This document shows positions 1-6,530 of a stretch of 6,573 nucleotides of DNA, piece after piece (positions within the stretch are counted from its first letter, which is position 1; each line of letters starts with the position of its first letter). A program made the translations under genes and the position numbers. The notes under the pieces were generated by a model that was not told the origin of the DNA, did no database searches, and saw only the letters and a program-made list of their open reading frames with translations. Source of the DNA: Oligoflexia bacterium. GTDB lineage: Bacteria > Bdellovibrionota > UBA1018. Location: positions 1 to 6,573 of the forward strand of contig JANXTV010000510.1 of the NCBI GenBank assembly GCA_025352185.1. The letters are read 5' to 3'.

Positions 1-662
1 ACATTCACGGCCTTCGAGTCGAACGTCGCATCGCCCACTCGGATCAGGACTTGGAATGCGAGTTTCTCGGGAGCGGGAGCATCGAGGAACCGGAACGTGG
101 TCTTCAGTTCGGTCGTCGTCGCGGCGGCTATCGAAGGGAGGGGGATCACTCCGGCCGAAATCGTCGCGAGCCCATCGGAGGAAAGGACCTCGATTTGGGC
201 CGTCGTCGGGGACGCTTTCTTCGATAGATTCTTTACTACGATTCGAATCACGTTATCGGCGTTTGCCGAAACTTTCGGCGCCACTTCGATGAGCGAGAGG
301 GAGAGGGTCGTACCTACCGTGATGGTCACGATGGAGGAACCCAGTATGGCCCCACCGGCAACCAGCGTAACCGTAACGGTTTCTTTCGACCCGATTGCGG
401 CGTTCGGACGAACGCGGAGCCCGGGAATTCCCTGAACGAGGGCATTCGTCACCGCCGGCAGAGCCGGGAGTGTCGTCGTTGGAGTGACGATCTCGAGACC
501 CGAACTCGCGACCGAAAGTTCGGCCGTCACGTCGGAACCCGATGCCACGCGTCCGAAGTTTTTCACTCCGAGGTTAAGGAGGATCGCCTCACCCGGTACA
601 TTCACTCCGTCCGAATTTTCGTCGGTAGAAGTGGCGTTCTGGAGTTGGAGAATCGCACTCGA
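1..662 (-). other. Calcium-type loop and tandem Ig-like beta domains (residues 882-1101, incomplete)
   Basis: D895-x-N897-x-D899-G900 with E906 at the twelfth position fits the spacing of a calcium-binding loop. The combination DGxxxPGE followed by a beta strand and VKNFG is a familiar entry to CARDB/NEW3-like Ig-fold modules of secreted bacterial proteins, which usually show N-x-G after a first hydrophobic strand. A second module begins near residue 1000 (LSLSLIEVAP) with VVKNLS in the equivalent place. Alternating hydrophobic and Thr/Ser/Val residues support beta structure. Such domains usually bind carbohydrate or protein, or act as spacers. The exact family is not certain. Confidence 0.7.
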
Positions 663-3305
663 ATCGTAGATCGCCTTTCGAGCGGCGTACGCATCGGATT
701 TCGCTTTCGCGTAAATGACCGGAAAGTCTTTCGCGTAGCCATTCTTATCGCCGTCCCGCCGTCCCTGCGCGAGATCTGTATTCGCAGTATCCTTTCGTGC
801 TCGGTCGTAAGCATTCTGGTAAGCAACCCGGTAGGCATCCTGGTAGGAACCATTAAAGACCTTATCGAATTCGGTGTTATAGGCCGAATCGTAGCTCGTT
901 TTATAAGCGGCGGCGTACGCGGCGTCGTGCGCCTGTTTTTCTGAATCCGAGTAAGCGGTCGAGTATGCGGCCTGGTATTCCGCATCGAAGTTACCTCGAA
1001 CGGCGCGATCGTAAGAATCCCGGTACGTTGCTTGGTAGGCACGGTCGTAAGCAGCGGCGGCGGCAGCATTATACTGGCCGTCGTAAACCGTACGGTACGT
1101 TTCCTGGAACGCGATTTCATAAGCGCGATCGAGGGCCGGAATCGGATAACGACCGAAGGTCGAGGTCGCGGAGGACGCCGAAAGGTTAAGAGACTGCACC
1201 GATTTTTTAGAAACGCTCGCCGTTTCCGACTTTGCGGACTTCGCGGTCGTCGCTTTCGTAAAGTTCGCAAGCATGGCGCTCACGGAAGAAACCGCCGGAA
1301 TCGTAACGTTCGCGAGTTTTGCTCCGAGCGCTTCCTTATCGGCTTGCTTCGTTCCATCGGTGAGACCCTTCTCGTTTCCTTCCTTATCGGCGCGGGCTTT
1401 TCCGGAAACCGTTCCTTCGCTCACTCCTTTTTCATAAGCGCCTTGCGTGTGGCCGACGCGGGTTCCCTCGGCGGTCCCTTCGTTCGCGCCCTTTTGGTTC
1501 CCTTGATCACGACCTTGGGAAATTCCCTGGTCGTGGCCTTCGCGAGATCCGGCGGTCGCACCTTCGTTCGTTCCTTCCGAGCGTCCGGCGGTCGTCCCGT
1601 CGGCTTTTCCCCGTACGGCTCCATCGGCGTTTCCGCGATTCGTAGCGACTCGTGCGCCTTCGACCCGTCCGGCGGTGACGCCTTCACGGTCCCCGGCGAT
1701 CGCGCCATCGCGATTACCCGCTTCGGTCCCGCGCACGGTTCCCTCGCGTCCCGCGGAATCTCGCCCATCGCGGCGACCTTCGCGGTCGGCAATTTCAAGT
1801 CCGCGCTGGAGATTCGTCTGCACGACGCGGAATCGCATGCCGGCCTGTTGTTCGATCGTTTTCGCATCGCGCGCTCGGTTACGCCCATCCGCAAGTGCCG
1901 CGTTGGCATTCCCTACCGCAACCCGGCCGGCCTCGACTTCACGGGTGGTCTGGTCTTTTTCACGCTCGAACACGGGGAGGGAGTCCCGAAGCTTCGTAAT
2001 CCGGTCGCGGTTCCCGGCGATCTTCTTCTCGTTATCCGAGATCTGGCGTTTCGCGCCGTCGAGTTTCGCTTGGAGATTCGTCGCCTTTGTTCGTGCATCG
2101 TTCACCTGCGCTTGGAGCGCGGCTGCTTGATTTCGAATCGCCGCATTCTCGGCTTTCACGCGGTCGAGATCGGCCCGTAAGCGAGCGAGTTCACCCGAAA
2201 GGGAGTCGGCCTGGGAGCGAAGATTTGCGATTTCGCCCGTCAGAGTGGAAATCTGGGATTCCAATGTAGACGCAATTTGTTCGTCGCGGGCGATGGTGGA
2301 TTCAAGATCGGAAATGTGTTTTTCCGTACTCGGAATCTCGGCCCGAATCGATGTGAGTTCCTGGGTCAGATTTGCGACCTGAATCCCTGCTTCTTTCTTA
2401 CGGGCCTGAACGGCGGCGAATTCCGCGCGCGCATTTTGGGCCGCCGCTTTCGCATTTTCGAGTTCGGCGGTGAGTTTTTTAATCACTTCTTCCGACTGAC
2501 CGGAAGCTTGGGCCTGCTTTAAAGCGATTTCGGCTTCGCGAAGAGCTTTACCGGTTTCGATCACCAGGGCTTGGGCTTTTTCTAGACTCGCATCGGCGTC
2601 AGCGAGATCCTGGCGGGCTTTTTCAAGCGCGCGCTCGACGGGAGCTTCCCGCCCACGGAGGTCTTTTAATTTTGCCTGCGAAGCCGCGAGGTCCGACTTA
2701 TTCGTCGAGATTCGACCCCGGGCCGCCGAAAGGTTCACCTTAGCGCTATCGAGCCCGCCTTGCTTGATCGCAATTTGGGATTGGATCGGTTCGAGTTCCC
2801 GATTTTTCGCGTCGTACGCGGCCTGCTTCACCGCGATTTCGCGGTTTGCCGCGTCGAGTTCACCCTGGATTCGGGCGAGTTTCGCTTCGGCGTCGCGTTG
2901 GGCCGATTGGGCATCGGCGAGCTGGGACGTTAAAGTAGAGAGCGAAGACTGGAGGCGGGCCGCTTCGGCTTCGAGATCGGCGTTTTCTCGCTGCATCTGG
3001 GCGAGGTCAGCGTTCGAGCGGGCGAGGCGATCGGTGATGGCAACGAGGTGCTGTTGGCTCGCGGCGAGGTTTGCGGTGGCCTGGTCGGCTCCGGCTTGAA
3101 GCTGGCCGAGTCGCGCATCTTCCTGGTCGGAGCGGCGCTGGGCGTCCTCAAAGATCCGTTGGTACTTCGCGACGTCGTAGTCATCCGGGTTCGACGGGAG
3201 AGGATCTCCGGCGGCGAGGGCAGCCACCGGGAACTGGGCGACGAGTAGAGTGATTAAGAGGAGGTGGGAAAGGATCTGGGCGGAACGAGATTTAGCGCGA
3301 ATCAT
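1..3305 (-). CDS. Exported giant coiled-coil protein with GX3 and YX3 repeat ladders and C-terminal Ig-like domains (partial, 3' end off window)
   Basis: The frame stays open from the ATG at 3305-3303 to the window edge, giving 1,101 visible residues and no stop, so the C-terminus is missing. The start is well fixed: an in-frame TAA (3311-3309) lies two codons upstream, with only a weak purine-rich AGAGAGA stretch as ribosome site. Residues 1-31 form a Sec signal peptide (basic n-region, LLLITLLVAQ core, ALA|AG cleavage). Residues about 45-500 are an Ala/Leu/Glu/Gln/Lys/Arg-rich coiled coil broken by prolines near 173, 222, 325 and 444. Residues 502-659 carry Gly/Ala every fourth position, 660-728 are a Ser/Thr/Ala/Lys-rich linker, and 729-833 carry Tyr/Phe every fourth position. 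Residues 895-906 (DENSDGVNVPGE) match a calcium loop, followed by at least two beta-rich Ig-like modules (about 907-998 and 1000 onward). No Cys or Trp occurs in the visible part. I infer an extended, secreted or envelope-anchored structural protein. Its function is unknown, and I recognise no named full-length family. Confidence 0.93.
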   Translation of the reverse strand, partial: MIRAKSRSAQILSHLLLITLLVAQFPVAALAAGDPLPSNPDDYDVAKYQRIFEDAQRRSDQEDARLGQLQAGADQATANLAASQQHLVAITDRLARSNADLAQMQRENADLEAEAARLQSSLSTLTSQLADAQSAQRDAEAKLARIQGELDAANREIAVKQAAYDAKNRELEPIQSQIAIKQGGLDSAKVNLSAARGRISTNKSDLAASQAKLKDLRGREAPVERALEKARQDLADADASLEKAQALVIETGKALREAEIALKQAQASGQSEEVIKKLTAELENAKAAAQNARAEFAAVQARKKEAGIQVANLTQELTSIRAEIPSTEKHISDLESTIARDEQIASTLESQISTLTGEIANLRSQADSLSGELARLRADLDRVKAENAAIRNQAAALQAQVNDARTKATNLQAKLDGAKRQISDNEKKIAGNRDRITKLRDSLPVFEREKDQTTREVEAGRVAVGNANAALADGRNRARDAKTIEQQAGMRFRVVQTNLQRGLEIADREGRRDGRDSAGREGTVRGTEAGNRDGAIAGDREGVTAGRVEGARVATNRGNADGAVRGKADGTTAGRSEGTNEGATAGSREGHDQGISQGRDQGNQKGANEGTAEGTRVGHTQGAYEKGVSEGTVSGKARADKEGNEKGLTDGTKQADKEALGAKLANVTIPAVSSVSAMLANFTKATTAKSAKSETASVSKKSVQSLNLSASSATSTFGRYPIPALDRAYEIAFQETYRTVYDGQYNAAAAAAYDRAYQATYRDSYDRAVRGNFDAEYQAAYSTAYSDSEKQAHDAAYAAAYKTSYDSAYNTEFDKVFNGSYQDAYRVAYQNAYDRARKDTANTDLAQGRRDGDKNGYAKDFPVIYAKAKSDAYAARKAIYDSSAILQLQNATSTDENSDGVNVPGEAILLNLGVKNFGRVASGSDVTAELSVASSGLEIVTPTTTLPALPAVTNALVQGIPGLRVRPNAAIGSKETVTVTLVAGGAILGSSIVTITVGTTLSLSLIEVAPKVSANADNVIRIVVKNLSKKASPTTAQIEVLSSDGLATISAGVIPLPSIAAATTTELKTTFRFLDAPAPEKLAFQVLIRVGDATFDSKAVN
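807..1121 (-). repeat. Aromatic-X3 tetrapeptide ladder (Tyr/Phe every fourth residue, residues 729-833)
   Basis: Twenty-seven consecutive fourth positions from Y729 to Y833 stay in one unbroken register. Nineteen are Tyr and four are Phe (733, 773, 813, 817). The exceptions are A749, V769, E789 and H793. Positions between the aromatics are mostly Ala, Asp, Gln, Arg, Ser and Thr, giving units such as DRAY, QATY, DSAY, QDAY and RVAY. Codons vary between TAC and TAT and flanking codons differ from unit to unit, so selection on the protein is more likely than recent slippage. If helical, the aromatics form a stripe that turns slowly around the helix. I recognise no named domain with this pattern. 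Confidence 0.93.
1329..1802 (-). repeat. GX3 tetrapeptide ladder (Gly or Ala every fourth residue, residues 502-659)
   Basis: From G502 to G622 every fourth residue is Gly except A506, A518 and A554. After a one-residue slip, the ladder restarts at G627 and runs to A659 with Ala at 639, 655 and 659. Across 40 ladder positions I count 34 Gly and 6 Ala and nothing else. The residue before the Gly is most often Glu, Asp, Gln or Arg. A higher-order unit of the form (D/E)GxxAGxxEG recurs at residues 533-542, 541-550, 569-578 and 581-590. Gly codons are mixed (GGA, GGC, GGT, GGG), so the pattern is kept at protein level and is not a fresh DNA expansion. Similar GX3 arrays are known in Yae1/LTO1 (deca-GX3) and flagellar FliH, where they are helical. 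Confidence 0.95.
1806..3173 (-). other. Long heptad-type coiled coil (residues about 45-500)
   Basis: About 450 residues are almost entirely Ala, Leu, Glu, Gln, Asp, Arg, Lys and Ile, with runs such as LQSSLSTLTSQLADAQ typical of SMC- or myosin-like coils. Aromatics are very rare. Prolines near residues 173, 222, 325 and 444 probably mark hinges between coil segments. At about 0.15 nm per helical residue, a single unbroken rod would be roughly 65-70 nm long. Folding back on itself at the hinges would shorten it. Coil propensity is judged by eye. Confidence 0.85.
3213..3305 (-). other. Sec-type signal peptide of the giant coiled-coil protein
   Basis: Residues 1-31 have arginine and lysine at positions 3, 5 and 7, a hydrophobic stretch from about 11 to 23, and a small-residue cleavage site A-L-A before A32-G33-D34. 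No cysteine follows the site, so this is a signal peptidase I substrate and not a lipoprotein. It places the whole coiled coil, both ladders and the Ig-like domains outside the cytoplasm. Confidence 0.85.
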
Positions 3306-3594
3306 TTTTTAGTTTCTCTCTCTTAGGGTGGTGCGAAAGGACTCGCCCGACCGGTTGGACGATGAATCTAAGAAGCTGAAAAGCAATCCCTGGGCCAGCG
3401 ATGAAAAAGATTTAAGTCGAATGCGAGACGAGAAAATCACCCGCGTAACCGCGCGGCGTGGGCTTTCAATCGAAAGCGCGCCGAATGCGGTGAAGATGAC
3501 GATGCCGAAAAGCTTAGTGGAGTGCGCGAGTCAGTCCCAGGATGGCCCTGTTTTCCCGCGAAAAAGCCGGAGTTTTACGTTAAAACGCAACGCG
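3306..3594. other. Intergenic gap between lpdA and the giant coiled-coil gene
   Basis: I see no convincing gene here. Small inverted repeats sit beside the lpdA stop (see the terminator entry). I looked for -35/-10 pairs reading toward the coiled-coil gene and found only poor matches, such as TAGATT at 3370-3365 without a fitting -35. The length of the gap, compared with the 39-47 nt spacing in the sucA-sucB-lpdA run, suggests that the coiled-coil gene has its own promoter. Confidence 0.5.
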
Positions 3595-3596
3595 TT
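3572..3596 (-). terminator. Possible weak terminator after lpdA
   Basis: In the transcript sense, AACGC-GTT-GCGTT overlaps the lpdA stop and is followed by TTTT. It is followed directly by a second, AT-rich palindrome, GTTTTA-ACG-TAAAAC. The two share bases, so they could be alternative foldings. Stems are only 5-6 bp and the U-tract is short, so termination would be weak or the match may be chance. Confidence 0.25.
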
Positions 3597-5031
3597 AGAT
3601 ACTCCGAGAGCGTCGATCGACGGAGAGAGCCGCCTCTTTCACGGTCTCGGAAAGAGTCGGATGGGCATGACACGTGCGCGCAATGTCCTCGCTCGAGCCA
3701 CCGAATTCGATCACCGAAACGATCTCGGTCAACAGATCGGAAGCGCGCGGGCCGACGATATGGGCGCCGAGAATCTTATCCGTCACCTTATGCGCGATGA
3801 TCTTCACGAAGCCTTCGACTTCATCCATCGTCTTCGCGCGTCCGTTCGCCATGAACGGAAATACGCCGACGTTATACTCGGTCCCCGAAGCTTTCACTTC
3901 TTCTTCCGTGTACCCAACGGTCGCGAGTTCGGGCCAGGTATAGACGACGTTCGGGATTGCTTCGTAGTTCACGTGCCCCGGAAGCCCCGCCATGAGTTCT
4001 ACGGCGGCGACGCCTTCTTCTTCGGCCTTATGGGCGAGCATCGGTCCATCGACGATATCTCCGACCGCCCACACGCCGGGCGCGGTCGTTTCGAAGTTTT
4101 CATTAATCGGGATTCGGCCGCCCTTATCCGTCGTGATCCCGAGTTTATCGAGACCGAGGTTCGCGGTGAACGGTCGCCGACCCGTCGAGACGAGCACGAT
4201 ATCTCCCTCGAACGAAACCTTTGCGTTCCCGTTCATCATATCTTCGGCTTCGACGACCATGCGGTCGCCATTCGGGCGTGCGCCGAGGCACTTATGCGAA
4301 AGTTTAAAATCAAAGCCCTGCTTCACGAGGGCCTTCGTGAGTTCGTTTCCCGCCTGACGGTCGGTACCCGGTACGATGCGGTCTTGGAATTCGATGACGG
4401 TGACTTTCGCGCCTAACCGGGACCAAACCGATCCCATTTCAAGCCCGATCACTCCGCCGCCCACCACGATCAGGTGCTCGGGCACTTTTGTGAGTTCGAG
4501 TGCTTCGGTCGAGGAGATGATTTTCTTTCCGTCGAACTTTAGAAACGGGAGTTCGGAGGGTTCGGAGCCGGTCGCAAGTAAGATTCGCGGAGCGGAGATC
4601 AGAGTCGGCGTTCCGCCTTCTCCCGAGACTTCCACCACCTTATTCGCGCCTTCGACGCGTACGACTTTTCCGTGACCGAGGACGTAAGCGATCCCGTGCT
4701 TTTTAAAGAGTCCGACGATTCCGTTCGTCAGTTGGCGAACGACGCCGTCTTTACGTTTTAACATCGCTTCGAGATCGAGTCGTAAATCACCCACGAGGAT
4801 GCCGTGTTTCGCGAACTTCGTTTTCGCTTGGTGGAAATGTTCACTCGACTCGAGCATCGCCTTCGAGGGAATGCAGCCGACATTTAAGCAGGTCCCGCCG
4901 AGAGTTTTTCTCTTCTCCACGCACGCGGTCTTTAAGCCGAGCTGGGCGGCACGAATCGCGGCGGTATATCCCGCCGGGCCGCCGCCGATGATGATGAGGT
5001 CGTAATTCGTTACTGCATTCGATTCGGCCAT
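3595..5031 (-). CDS. lpdA: Dihydrolipoamide dehydrogenase (E3)
   Basis: This 478-residue flavoprotein disulfide reductase oxidises the dihydrolipoyl group on E2 and passes electrons through FAD to NAD+. It is the E3 of the 2-oxoglutarate complex and, in many bacteria, is shared with pyruvate dehydrogenase. Visible motifs are the FAD-binding GGGPAG near residues 16-21, the redox disulfide GGTCLNVGCIPSK with C48 and C53, the NAD-binding VVGGGVIG at 189-196, the second FAD contact GVWAVGDI with D325, and the dimer-interface active site HAHPTLSE with H457 and E462. Length and order are normal for the family and nothing key is missing. A good AAGGA site lies 5 nt before the ATG, supporting this start. 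It follows sucB by 47 nt and is very likely in the same operon. The neighbouring E2 points to 2-oxoglutarate dehydrogenase as the main partner. Confidence 0.98.
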   Translation of the reverse strand: MAESNAVTNYDLIIIGGGPAGYTAAIRAAQLGLKTACVEKRKTLGGTCLNVGCIPSKAMLESSEHFHQAKTKFAKHGILVGDLRLDLEAMLKRKDGVVRQLTNGIVGLFKKHGIAYVLGHGKVVRVEGANKVVEVSGEGGTPTLISAPRILLATGSEPSELPFLKFDGKKIISSTEALELTKVPEHLIVVGGGVIGLEMGSVWSRLGAKVTVIEFQDRIVPGTDRQAGNELTKALVKQGFDFKLSHKCLGARPNGDRMVVEAEDMMNGNAKVSFEGDIVLVSTGRRPFTANLGLDKLGITTDKGGRIPINENFETTAPGVWAVGDIVDGPMLAHKAEEEGVAAVELMAGLPGHVNYEAIPNVVYTWPELATVGYTEEEVKASGTEYNVGVFPFMANGRAKTMDEVEGFVKIIAHKVTDKILGAHIVGPRASDLLTEIVSVIEFGGSSEDIARTCHAHPTLSETVKEAALSVDRRSRSI

Positions 5032-5036
5032 TTTAT

Positions 5037-5041
5037 TCCTT
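5037..5041 (-). promoter_or_regulatory. Ribosome binding site of lpdA
   Basis: AAGGA lies 5 nt before the ATG at 5031-5029. It is the clearest Shine-Dalgarno site in the window and fixes the lpdA start. Confidence 0.7.
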
Positions 5042-5052
5042 GTTGAGGGCTA

Positions 5053-5073
5053 GTGCCGGAGAGCACTCCGCAC
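5053..5073 (-). other. Intercistronic hairpin between sucB and lpdA
   Basis: In the transcript, GUGCGGAG-UGCU-CUCCGGCAC forms an 8-bp GC-rich stem with one bulged base and a four-base loop. It occupies nearly half of the 47-nt gap and lies between the sucB stop and the lpdA ribosome site. No U-tract follows, so it is not a standard intrinsic terminator. It could stabilise the upstream message, direct processing, or tune E3 output relative to E2. Confidence 0.5.
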
Positions 5074-5078
5074 GAGTA

Positions 5079-6491
5079 TTAAACGCTGAATCCGAGTTTT
5101 TCTGGATTCTCGAGGAAATCCTTCAGGGCCACGAGCCAAGTTACGGCTCCTTTCCCGTCGATGATCCGGTGATCGTACGAAAGAGCCGTGTACATCATCG
5201 GGCGAATTTCGACTTTCCCGTTGATCGCCATCGGACGATCCATGATTTTATGCATACCGAGGATTCCCGACTGCGGAGGATTTAAAATCGGGGTCGACAT
5301 CAGGGAACCGTAGGTTCCCCCGTTCGAAATGGTGAACGTTCCGCCCGTGAGGTCGGCCATTGAAAGTTTCCCGTCGCGACCTTTAATCGCGAGTTCACCG
5401 ATCTTCCGTTCGAGTTCCACGAACGAAAGCGCATCCGCGCCTCGGATAACCGGAACCACGAGACCCCGGTCGGTCCCGACCGCGATGCCGACATCGTAGT
5501 AGTCGTGGTAAACGGTATCTTTACCGTCGATCGTCGCATTCACTTCGGGTACCGCCTTAAGCGCCGCAATCGAAGCTTTCGTGAAGAAGGACATGAACGA
5601 TAGGTTCACGCCGTGCTTCGCTTTGAACGCGTCTTTATTTTCCGAGCGGAGTTTCATCACGGCCGACATATCGACTTCGTTAAAGGTCGTGAGAATCGCG
5701 GCCGTGTGTTGGGCCATGACTAAGCGTTCGGCGATCTTCGAGCGGAGCATGGACATCGGAACGCGGCGATCGCCGGGTTTATCGGCCGGGGCGGGAGCTT
5801 TCGGGAGAGCGGGAGCAGGGGGTGCATACGAAGGCACCCCGGCGCTGACGGCACCCGTGGATGCCGGAGTACCCGAGAGAGAGCCGAGAATATCGCCTTT
5901 CGTAACCCGTCCGTCCTTACCCGTACCGGAAATCGTCGTCGGGTCTACGCCGTGCTGAACGGACGCGCGGCGAACGGAAGGCGAGAGCGTCGTCGAAGTT
6001 CCCGAACCGACCGCCGCGGGCGGTGGAGGCATCGACATTTTCGGAGGCGCGGTCATCGTGGCGGTTCCCGCGGAAGCACTCATCGCGGGTGGGGCCATCG
6101 GCGGAGCCGGCATTTTAGGGGGAGCGGTCATCGTCCCGGTTCCGGGAAGTGGTGGAAAGGAAGGAGGAGGAGGCGCCATCCCGGACCCGCCGAAAGACGG
6201 CGGACTCATCGGAAGTGCGGGAATCGATGGCCCGGCCGCGGAAGCCGTGGGGGCTACTTCATCGTCGATCACACCGATGATTTCACCGATCGGAATCCGT
6301 TCGCCCGCCTGCTTCGTGATCTGGAGCGTGCCGTTCGATTCGGCAACGATTTCGACCGTCGCTTTATCGGATTCGATTTCGAGTAGCATGTCGCCGATCT
6401 TCACGGCTTCGCCATTCTTCTTCGCCCACTTTAGGATGCTGACTTCGGTGATGGATTCTCCGACGCTTGGAGAGACGACATTCTTTTTCAT
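5079..6491 (-). CDS. sucB: 2-oxoglutarate dehydrogenase E2, dihydrolipoamide succinyltransferase
   Basis: This 470-residue enzyme carries the succinyl group from E1 on a swinging lipoyl arm to CoA and forms the core of the complex. The lipoyl domain (about 1-77) has the lipoylated K43 in ESDKATVE. A flexible linker rich in Pro, Ala and Met (about 80-167) follows, then the E3/E1-binding domain (about 169-205, LSPSVRRASVQHGVD start). A second short linker leads to the acyltransferase core (about 241-470), with catalytic H441 and D445 in HRIIDG. PSVGESITE near the N-terminus, FNEVDMS and the LSYDHRIIDG region fit OdhB/SucB better than pyruvate AceF. It is longer than the roughly 405-residue E. 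coli SucB, mainly because of the linker. The start gives the expected MKKNVVSPSVGES terminus, with a modest AGG 7 nt upstream. It lies between the probable sucA end and lpdA, in one operon. Confidence 0.97.
   Translation of the reverse strand: MKKNVVSPSVGESITEVSILKWAKKNGEAVKIGDMLLEIESDKATVEIVAESNGTLQITKQAGERIPIGEIIGVIDDEVAPTASAAGPSIPALPMSPPSFGGSGMAPPPPSFPPLPGTGTMTAPPKMPAPPMAPPAMSASAGTATMTAPPKMSMPPPPAAVGSGTSTTLSPSVRRASVQHGVDPTTISGTGKDGRVTKGDILGSLSGTPASTGAVSAGVPSYAPPAPALPKAPAPADKPGDRRVPMSMLRSKIAERLVMAQHTAAILTTFNEVDMSAVMKLRSENKDAFKAKHGVNLSFMSFFTKASIAALKAVPEVNATIDGKDTVYHDYYDVGIAVGTDRGLVVPVIRGADALSFVELERKIGELAIKGRDGKLSMADLTGGTFTISNGGTYGSLMSTPILNPPQSGILGMHKIMDRPMAINGKVEIRPMMYTALSYDHRIIDGKGAVTWLVALKDFLENPEKLGFSV
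6036..6140 (-). repeat. Imperfect direct repeat in the sucB linker
   Basis: Two 30-nt units at 6111-6140 and 6036-6065, 75 nt apart, encode TGTMTAPPKM (residues 118-127) and TATMTAPPKM (143-152). By my count they match at 25 of 30 bases. The region between them is also Pro/Ala/Met-rich. This looks like an in-frame duplication that lengthened the flexible linker. Confidence 0.75.
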
Positions 6492-6530
6492 GATTAAACC
6501 TGGCAGAGCCTTTCTTTCGGTGACCGTAAA

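Noticed and set aside
602..1270. Minus-strand open frame (222 codons) in another frame within the Tyr ladder
   Set aside because: It overlaps the main frame, and its Arg/Thr/Pro-rich product is an out-of-frame reading of the repeat codons.
1329..1802. Collagen-like GXY or RTX (GGxGxD) calcium-binding repeat
   Set aside because: The spacing is four and not three, prolines are absent, and there are no GGxGxDx nonapeptides. A GX3 helix array fits better.
807..1802. DNA tandem repeat or CRISPR-like array
   Set aside because: Codons differ from unit to unit and no identical repeat with spacers is present. The period exists at protein level only.
1032..2180. Long plus-strand open frame (382 codons) opposite the repeat ladders
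   Set aside because: It is antisense to the ladder and coiled-coil gene. Its Arg/Gly/Phe/Ser-rich product has no recognisable domain and arises from the periodic codons of the real gene.
3306..3594. Promoter or small RNA in the gap upstream of the coiled-coil gene
   Set aside because: No -35/-10 pair with acceptable match and spacing and no convincing structured RNA could be found by eye.
3328..4416. Plus-strand open frame (362 codons) spanning the intergenic gap and antisense to lpdA
   Set aside because: Most of it lies opposite a clearly intact lpdA. The product has atypical Arg/His/Asp composition and no motif.
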